Positions 57,029 to 64,000 of a stretch of DNA of 64,000 nt are shown here, in pieces. A program made the translations under genes and the position numbers. Under the pieces are notes generated by a model. It did not search any database and was not told the origin of the DNA. It was given only the letters and a program-made list of their open reading frames with translations. Each line of letters begins with the position of its first letter. Position 1 is the first letter of the stretch. The DNA is from Thamnaconus septentrionalis (lineage: Eukaryota > Chordata > Actinopteri > Tetraodontiformes > Monacanthidae), in assembly GCA_009823395.1 (NCBI GenBank), contig CM020512.1:10348405-10412404 (forward strand), given 5' to 3'.

Positions 57029-57070
<42 letters not shown>
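56933..57070. repeat. Two (CA)n microsatellites
   Basis: (CA)n at 56933-56956 and at 57032-57070. Confidence 0.95.
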
Positions 57071-57074
<4 letters not shown>

Positions 57075-57763
57075 TCACACTTGCATTTGCTCACCTGTGA
57101 GGAGCTTCCAGCATATGATGAGGTTCCACTCTGTTACACACATCCACTCTGCCTGTTTTCCGCTCGGGCTCTAAAATTTCCTGCTAAACACTCCTGCCAA
57201 TAAAGTGCAGCAGCGCGCCGCCGCTGCTACTGGTGGTGGTGGTGGTGGTGGCAGCAGTGGCGGCGGTGGCGAGTGGGTGGGGGGCGCTGTTTCAAAGCCG
57301 TGACTCCAGTGTATTACAGAACGATTGTGGCAGACGCTCGCTAACAGAGACGGACAGATTGAGGTCGTTACACGAGAGGCAGAGTGAGAAACAAGAAGAA
57401 GAAGAAGTGGAGATGAAAAGGTATGGAGGGGGGGGGGGTGAGACGAAGGTGGGGGGGTTCTCCCCCTGTTGATTCAGTACTGAGGGAGGGAGGGGTGCAA
57501 ACGGTAAAAACGGGCGTGACGTGGTTTGGGAAGTGGAAGTTGTGAGACGGCTGCAGCTGAACTGAGATGAAACACTCGACTCAACGAAACTGTTGCGCAA
57601 CAATTGATTGAAAAGCCGCGTTTTCAGAGGGGGGCGTTTGGGGGATGAGACAGCGTCCAGAAGCACCAGTGGGTTCCAAAAACACAGTCAGACTCTACTT
57701 GTAATAACCAACCACCCAACCGACACATGGCTGGCACACAGCTGAGGAGGCACAACTACCCCC

Positions 57764-57780
57764 TGCCACCAGGGGGCAAC
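57764..57780 (+). promoter_or_regulatory. CTCF-like motif
   Basis: TGCCACCAGGGGGCAAC agrees closely with the vertebrate CTCF core CCASYAGRKGGCR. It is the best such match in the region downstream of plxna1. Confidence 0.5.
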
Positions 57781-58194
57781 AGTAAGAATGCCACAGACAA
57801 AGTTCGGAGCCAGTACGGCGGCTCTGAAACACGAAGTGGATATGCAGCTATACGATCGATGAACGGAAGACGTTCGACGTGAGAAATAAGCAGTTATCAC
57901 GACGCAACATCCTTCTAAATGCACATGAAAAGGTTTCATGGAAACTCAACTTGTGTAACTGAAACTGTCATCACTGGAAAGTTTCTTCACGCCCCTTTTC
58001 TCAAGTGTCCTTGTTCTTTTGTTCTTGTTTTTGTCAATGGGAAAAGAAATTTGGCACATTTGTCTTGGGGAGCTCACCCACTTTCCAGCTGTGATGTTCA
58101 GCCCCACAAACGCCTTCACTTTCCACACTAATTGTAAGAATAATTTTTGATTATTGTTTACATGGAAATTCTTGAAATGAAAAGTCCGTACAGC

Positions 58195-58199
58195 GCTGC

Positions 58200-58261
<62 letters not shown>

Positions 58262-58266
58262 GTGAT
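58195..58266. repeat. Compound (GCT)n(GAT)n microsatellite
   Basis: About nine GCT units pass directly into about 15 GAT units. Confidence 0.97.
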
Positions 58267-58910
58267 GGTGCTGGTGCAGACGATCCTGGCAGCAGTTTGC
58301 AGGATGAAGGACGAGTCGGACGGCTGTTTTTTATTTATTTATTTATTTTTGAAGGATATAAAAGTCGTCTCTGGGGTTACTGCTGCAAACAGAACCGCTT
58401 TGAACACACCCGTCTCTGGGACGATGTGCCAGCATCAAGTTCCCATCTGATACCAGAACTAGCTTTTTTTTTTTTTCCCTTTTGCTTTGTTTTGTTTTTT
58501 TTCACTTTTCTTTGACTCTGAAATATTCTGGCGTCTCTTAAAAAAATCCATGAAAACTGTTTGGATCTGCGAGCGTCTCATTCACTTTTGGAGGTTTTGT
58601 TCAACCTCCTCCCAGTTCCGTCCCTCCTTTCACCCCAGTCTCCCTCCTCTCTCTCTCTCTCTCCCCCGGAGCTCCTGCTGACCTCAAAGTCACTGAAGTT
58701 CAGTCGGCAGCTGTTTTGTTTTGTTTTTGTGCTATATTTTTTTCCTCCTTTTTCGGTCCGTCTCTGCTGCTGCGACATTGCGGTGCGGCCGCGACAAGGT
58801 TGCCCCCGGTGGCGCCCCGCACTTCATCATCATGCATATGTTCGTGCACTAATCAAGCGTCGGCCCGTAACAAATGAGCTGATTATCCAGACCTTGTCTC
58901 TGCGTGCGGG

Positions 58911-59094
58911 GCGTGTGTGTGTGTGTGGTGTGTGTGTGTGTGTGTGTGTGTGTGGCAAAGCCAGCCAATGAGAATGAGAGCAGGTGTAGACGAGGCTGCA
59001 GACACCACATACATCAAAGGGGCTGCAGCAGGTGTACTCACCGTCCAGCAGCACCGCCCGCTGGAAAGCAGCATCCACCTGCACGCCAGGGCTT

Positions 59095-59150
<56 letters not shown>
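58911..59150. repeat. (TG)n and (CA)n pair, opposite in phase
   Basis: (TG)n at 58911-58954 and (CA)n at 59096-59150, about 140 bp apart, so the two tracts are mutually complementary. Confidence 0.95.
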
Positions 59151-62100
59151 ACGCTCGTATGCACGGCAACAGACGACAACGCCTGGAGCTCGACCTACAT
59201 GCTTCGTCCTCCCGCCTCAGATCCAACGATTTATCACCACACGGCACCGGGGCCCCTGGCTCCGGGTGGAGGAGGGGCACGGAGGGAGGAGTGCACGGCT
59301 TTCACGGGACAGGCCGTCCTCCACCCCCCCCCCTTCACACAGGACGCCGGGACCTTCAGCGTTGCAGAGGGAGCCGCTAACGGAGTCCTGGCTGGCTCGA
59401 CGACGGAGGCCACGAGAGTCCGAACCCAGTCGGATTATCAGCAGCGGCAGCAGCAGGCTTGTAACCAAGCAGGATAAGAACAAATAATCTTGGGCGCACG
59501 TTGCAAAGTGTGTGAGCCAGAGGCAAATGCGCAAAAAAATAAATAAATAAATAAAAAAGGCGAAAGCTGTGATCGGAAGCAAAAGGGAAAAGGAAAACAC
59601 AAATTGTCCGCTTAGGATTATATTGTTATTTGCTAACACAATGTAAAAAGCAAACAGTAGAAAAAGTTTTGTTCATAGCTTTTGAAAGAGTCGTTTTTGT
59701 TATTGCTGAGTCAGGGACAAAAATCACACAATTAGCAAATGAAGATGGAAAACTGTGAAAGTTCTAAACCCTCCGAGTAAGAAACAGGGGAACACATTTT
59801 TCTGAAAAAAAAATTGAGTGAATAGACACAATAGGAAAGACTGCGGAAATTTGACCAAACAGCCATGAGGGCATTTTCATAAGGAGAATAAATATTTCCT
59901 TTAATTTTACCCTCCTTTCCCAGATTACTCTGCTGCTGATGCAGGAGAAGTTTGTTCAGCCGACTTCGTCTCAGCTGCAACCAGATGATTTTTTCGCTGC
60001 CTCAAAGCTACTTTGTTTTTCTTTTTTTAAATCAGCATTTCCCTTCAACCCTGTTTGCAATTTTCTTCCACCAAAGTCACTCACCCGAAACCAACTTCAG
60101 AGTTAAACTGAGTCCCGCCTGACTCTGAGTTTAACTGTGTTTATTAAGGAGGTTGAAATTTGGAGTCAATGCAGAAAAATATGCATTTTTTTCCCCCTTC
60201 AATGGAATTGTTGGCTCACAAACTTTTTAATGCAATTTTACGGAAGCTTGGCCTTCTCGGGCAAGAGAGGAATCAATTTTTTATTCCTTCTTTTTTGGAG
60301 AAAGAAAAAAAATCTGGAATCCCTGTAGGACGCCAACAATCCGCAGCCAATCATCTTAGCCGTGTTTGATTGCACTGGTCTCCACTGATTGCGCTGATTG
60401 GAGAGTCGGATGATGATGCGGTCACGTGGGGAGCTGAGCAGCAGTTTCCCAAAAAGAAGGCAAGAAAAGAGCCGAAGCCGACAGTTTTTGGATAAAAAAG
60501 AAGGAATGTTTTTTTTTTTTTTTCCAAGTGAGTCCAACAGAAACGGTTTGTCTTTGTGATTTTTGGCCAAGTTTAGTTTTCGTCCTGAAAACTAAACAGC
60601 GTGTGATTGCAAAAAAAAAAATTGGCAAATTTTGATCATCTTTCACAAAATTGTGACGGAGGGAAAAAAAAAAATACAAAAAAAAACCCCAACAACCTCG
60701 ATTTGATGCAGTTCCAACAGAGACGCGTCTGAGACAGAAAAAGCAAAGGAACCAAAGCTGACGTCTCATCAGGAAGCATTAAAAAGTCACACAAACACCC
60801 CGAATAACAGCTCGCTATTATTTTCCCTTCTCTAAAAACACCGTCGGCCTGCGGTTCCAAACACACCTTGGTTCCTGGTTCGCAGTTGCCAAGATTAAAG
60901 ATGCTTCCGGTTATTACAATGTGCACATTTTATATCAACATGGTTTATATATTTAAAATCAGCGCTCACATCAACAAATAAAAGTTTTAATTGAATCCGG
61001 TCTTACGTGATCTTTGTGGACAGTCATTTGTTCTCAATTGATTAAAGTTTAAACATTTGCAACAGCAGCAACTAGAAGTCTGGAGTCTGGACTTCACTCT
61101 GTGTGGTAGCATTGATTCTGAGCCTCAGCTAAAGGTCGTCTGGTTACATGACGAGGAAGCCCAAATTTGGTGTGAAAATTCTTGATCAAAATACACACAA
61201 AAGACGCCGTCATCACGTTTTGGACTCAACTGGGCTTCTGATATTCGGATTCACTTGTTGAGCATCCGGAAAAAAAAACAAAATAAATATAAAAAAAACT
61301 AACCCAGCCATCTCTAAATGAGAAACTCTGTATTTTTGCAGTGCAGTTGCTGGTTGGGAGTCGCCGGGCTTATTTACAGAGCAGTATATTCATGGCGGGG
61401 ACTTGGCGTCTCGCTGCGCAGGTCGCCATCCACCCCCGACCTTTTCTCCCTCCGCCGCTTCTTCCCTTCAATGGGACTTTTCACCACGGCTCTCGCTCGT
61501 CCAGCAGGGGTGTGAAGGAAAAGAAAGAAAGAAAAAAAAAAGAAAAAAGAAAAGTTCAAATCAATGCATAACCTCTATTAAACAGCCTCACGCGCGGCGC
61601 GGCGGGGAACAAAGCCCAGCGTGGCGCCGCTCTCGGCGGCGAGGGGCATATCGAGCGGCGGACGGCGGATTCATCAGGTTCTGACCGGGAGTCACATCAC
61701 GTCTCCTTCATAAAGCCTGAAGGCCTTCACAACACGGCGCGCGCTGAATAATTGAATGAAAGGAAAGATTTATTTATTTATTTATTTCCCCCCTCTCCAA
61801 CAGTTTGTATGTATGTACACACAATGCAAATGTCACGGCGCAAATAAAGAAAGGGGGAAAAAAAAGAAAACGAAAAGGTTGATCTCTCTTCTCCGAGATT
61901 CCACCGAGCAAACAAACGGCCAATCATCCAATTACAGCCGACAGCCGCATCAAGGCTTTCACGACCGCGTGGAAACTGTGAAGACTTTGAAGGACCTCGA
62001 TGCTATGTTGGACTTTTCTTTTTGTTGGAGGGGTTCTCTGTAAAAACCAAACTGATGCGCTGGAGGTTGCAGGACCGTCGGCAAGCCGCTGTGGTTTGGT

Positions 62101-62370
62101 TGAAGATGCACTGCAAGAACAACAAACAGACAAAAAACATCTAGACTGTGAAATTGTATCTCGTAGAGCCACTTTGAAGATAATCTACGGGTGGAATGAA
62201 GGACGGAGGCTCACTGGTTCCATCCAAACAATCAAAAGATCAAAGACTTGACGCTCCAAATGTCCCCAAAATTCAGCTCAAAATATCAAAAATGTTCTGA
62301 AATTTTTTTGTTCTCTGCTTCTTCCAGGATTGAGACCCACGAGTGCAGATTTAATCTATCTTGATGTCAC

Positions 62371-62520
62371 CAGTGTTGGCGAGTAATCTATTACTAAGTA
62401 ATCCACTACTGTAATTAAACTACTTTTTGAGTAATGGAGTAATGTGACGGGATTACTCTGGCGAAAATGGTCATTATATCATAATTACTTTATCAAGTAA
62501 CGATTCTATTACTTTACCAA
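62371..62520 (+). mobile_element. End fragment of a hAT-like element (GTGTTGGxGAGTAA type)
   Basis: Begins CAGTGTTGGCGAGTAATC and continues with many TAATxxATTACT units, the usual terminal region of a common fish hAT-type repeat. The opposite end is not identified, so it is probably truncated. Confidence 0.5.
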
Positions 62521-63370
62521 TATATTTTGCCACCTAAAAATGTCTTATGATCCACAAAATGTCTGAAATTTAACTCCGATAGTTTAAAATGGATCCTAAA
62601 ACTGTTCCAACCGGCTTTGGTTCACCGCAAACAGTAGAAACAAATTTTCCGAAACCTTTTCCGCAACCTGTCGAAACTCTTTTTCCCTGATTAGTGTTTT
62701 ATTCCCCCCAAAACGAAGCGGAAATGCTGGAAACGTTTCCGTCCGAACATTTCGTCCGCAAACAATTCATTTGCTCCTCAGACACCCAGCGTGCGACGGT
62801 GAGTGAGACGAGGGGATGAAGGCGATCCCCGACAGACTGAACTTCAGCGGCTGCTCCTTTCATTCTCCAGCCTTGAAGCTCCTCCGTGGTTCCGCCAGCT
62901 CCTTTGTCTCCCCTCGGCCTTCGGAATCGCTTCCCTCCGATTGAGACGAGACAGCGGTTCCGGCTCGCTCCCGCTCACCGACCCCCTCCCCCACCCGCCC
63001 CCTCGACCCCCCCCCCCCTCCCAGACACAATCACCCGCCTCCCTCCCCGGATGCGGCGGCAGAGGGAGCGCCGAGCGGCGTTTTTTAATTGCTATCCTCT
63101 CGTCCACGTCCGCGGCCTCCTCCACATTCATCAGCTCCCCCTGCTCATCTGGAGAAGGGTCTGGAGAGGTCCGCAGCCCGCTGATTTATTTCATTATTTC
63201 ACGGCTGCAAGCGCTGGAGGAGGGGGGACGGGGGGGTGGGGGGGGGAGGAGGGAGCTTCTGTCAAGGGATAGATAGAGCGCATCTGTGGAAAAGGTGCAG
63301 CGATGGAGGATAAAGGATGAGGGGCGGGACTGCTGTTTGTGTGCGTGCGGATGGAGCCGTCTGTCTTTCA

Positions 63371-63371
63371 G

Positions 63372-63405
<34 letters not shown>
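63371..63405. repeat. (TG)n microsatellite
   Basis: About 16 TG units with one GCG interruption. Confidence 0.95.
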
Positions 63406-63573
63406 CAAGTGTGTCTCTTGGGGCGAGGCTGAGAAGACCGGGCCTCCAATCCTCCAGGGGGGAGGCTGTGATTGGGAGGGAAATGGGGAATTGGGACTGT
63501 GGGAGTTGGAGGTGAAAAAAGGGAAGGGAAGGGGAAAAAAAGGCTGTAGGACGGAGCAGGAAACTGGTAGGTG

Positions 63574-63611
63574 GAGAGGAGGAGGAGGAGGAGGAGGAGG
63601 AGGAGGAGGAA
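63574..63611. repeat. (GGA)n microsatellite
   Basis: About 12 GGA units. Confidence 0.95.
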
Positions 63612-64000
63612 GAAGGGCAAATCAGAGCAAGCACTGATGGGGCGTAGCGTTGATTTGAATAGGTGTGAACTTTCCAGGGAATCAGGTTGCTCTTGGATGT
63701 AGAAGAAATGAGAGAACTCGGTTTTCTGCAGAGTCTGGACCTCAATCCCACACGTTTTGCTGCTCATTAGGAAATTCCATTGAAATTAGTGAACGATCTG
63801 TGAAAATCAGTTGATGTGGTATTTTTTTCCCTGCAGAACAAGGCCGTGCTGATATGACAGATGTTTTTTTTCCCCCTGTAATACAGTTGTTGAACACGGT
63901 CTGCATGTTTAAACACTCGTCATTAAAGAGTCTTTTGCTGGAACCTTCACTGTGAACTCTGTTTGGTTTGAAGAGACTCCGTCTCCCAGAATCCTCCCCG

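Larger units (their letters stand above)
50501..57160. other. Gene-free region, middle part
   Basis: No supported ORF. Contains a hAT-like MITE (51071-51290), several microsatellites, a hairpin at 54781, a SINE fragment at 54957, and candidate non-coding blocks at 53215-53480 and 55270-55520 (TTTAATTACAAG and TTTTAATTATGG cores). The minus-strand sequence at 56420-56440 has a weak B-box look (GGGTTTGATCCCC). Confidence 0.65.
57161..64000. other. Gene-free region, last part
   Basis: No supported ORF. Contains a CTCF-like motif (57764), compound and paired microsatellites (58195-59150), candidate regulatory blocks at about 58770-58900 and 61560-61770, a CpG- and C-rich stretch at 62940-63200, a hAT-like end at 62371 and (GGA)n near 63574. 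Whether a neighbouring gene starts beyond 64000 cannot be seen. Confidence 0.65.

Noticed and set aside
58904..59487. Long frames rich in VCVCVC or HTHTHT
   Set aside because: They are translations of dinucleotide repeats, with no initiation context or family similarity.
62803..63276. 157-residue Pro/Arg/Ser-rich frame in CpG-rich DNA
   Set aside because: Composition follows C-rich simple sequence; no domain seen and no splice pattern. A promoter of a further gene is possible but unsupported.

Overview
The window looks like teleost fish nuclear DNA. It has large introns with canonical GT-AG splice sites, very abundant (CA)n/(TG)n microsatellites, several short non-autonomous DNA transposons of types common in fish, and a vertebrate plexin-A coding sequence whose residues match plexin-A1 best. 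There are no prokaryotic operons, phage genes, CRISPR arrays or RNA genes that I can support.

Bases 1-37861 hold the 3' part of one plus-strand gene, called here plxna1 (plexin-A1; fish may carry a and b copies and I cannot say which this is). Seventeen consecutive coding exons are readable. They join in a single open frame of 834 complete residues plus a split first codon and end in TGA at 37859-37861. They encode the last IPT/TIG repeats of the ectodomain, the transmembrane helix, the juxtamembrane helix and the complete cytoplasmic GAP domain with its inserted Rho-binding domain. The 5' exons (sema domain, PSI repeats, first IPT repeats) lie before base 1; I see no exon in 1-4325.

The introns hold interspersed repeats: a 654-bp TA-flanked inverted-repeat element, a 615-bp element with a decayed Myb/trihelix domain, a hAT-like element and two copies of one older repeat. 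They also hold microsatellites, several CTCF-like motifs, and AT/CpG blocks rich in homeodomain cores that resemble conserved non-coding elements.

From 37862 a long candidate 3' UTR runs perhaps to about 44010. There an ATTAAA hexamer follows two Pumilio-type UGUAAAUA motifs. This tract contains another inverted-repeat transposon and a diverged 0.2-kb tandem duplication. From about 44 kb to the end (20 kb) I find no gene. That tract holds microsatellites, transposon and SINE fragments, hairpins and candidate regulatory blocks, including a palindromic pair of OTX/PITX-type TAATCC sites.

I found no exotic new system. The most useful observations concern splicing (a NAGNAG acceptor, a weak donor, a 94-bp intron), mobile elements, and candidate regulatory sequence around a semaphorin receptor gene.
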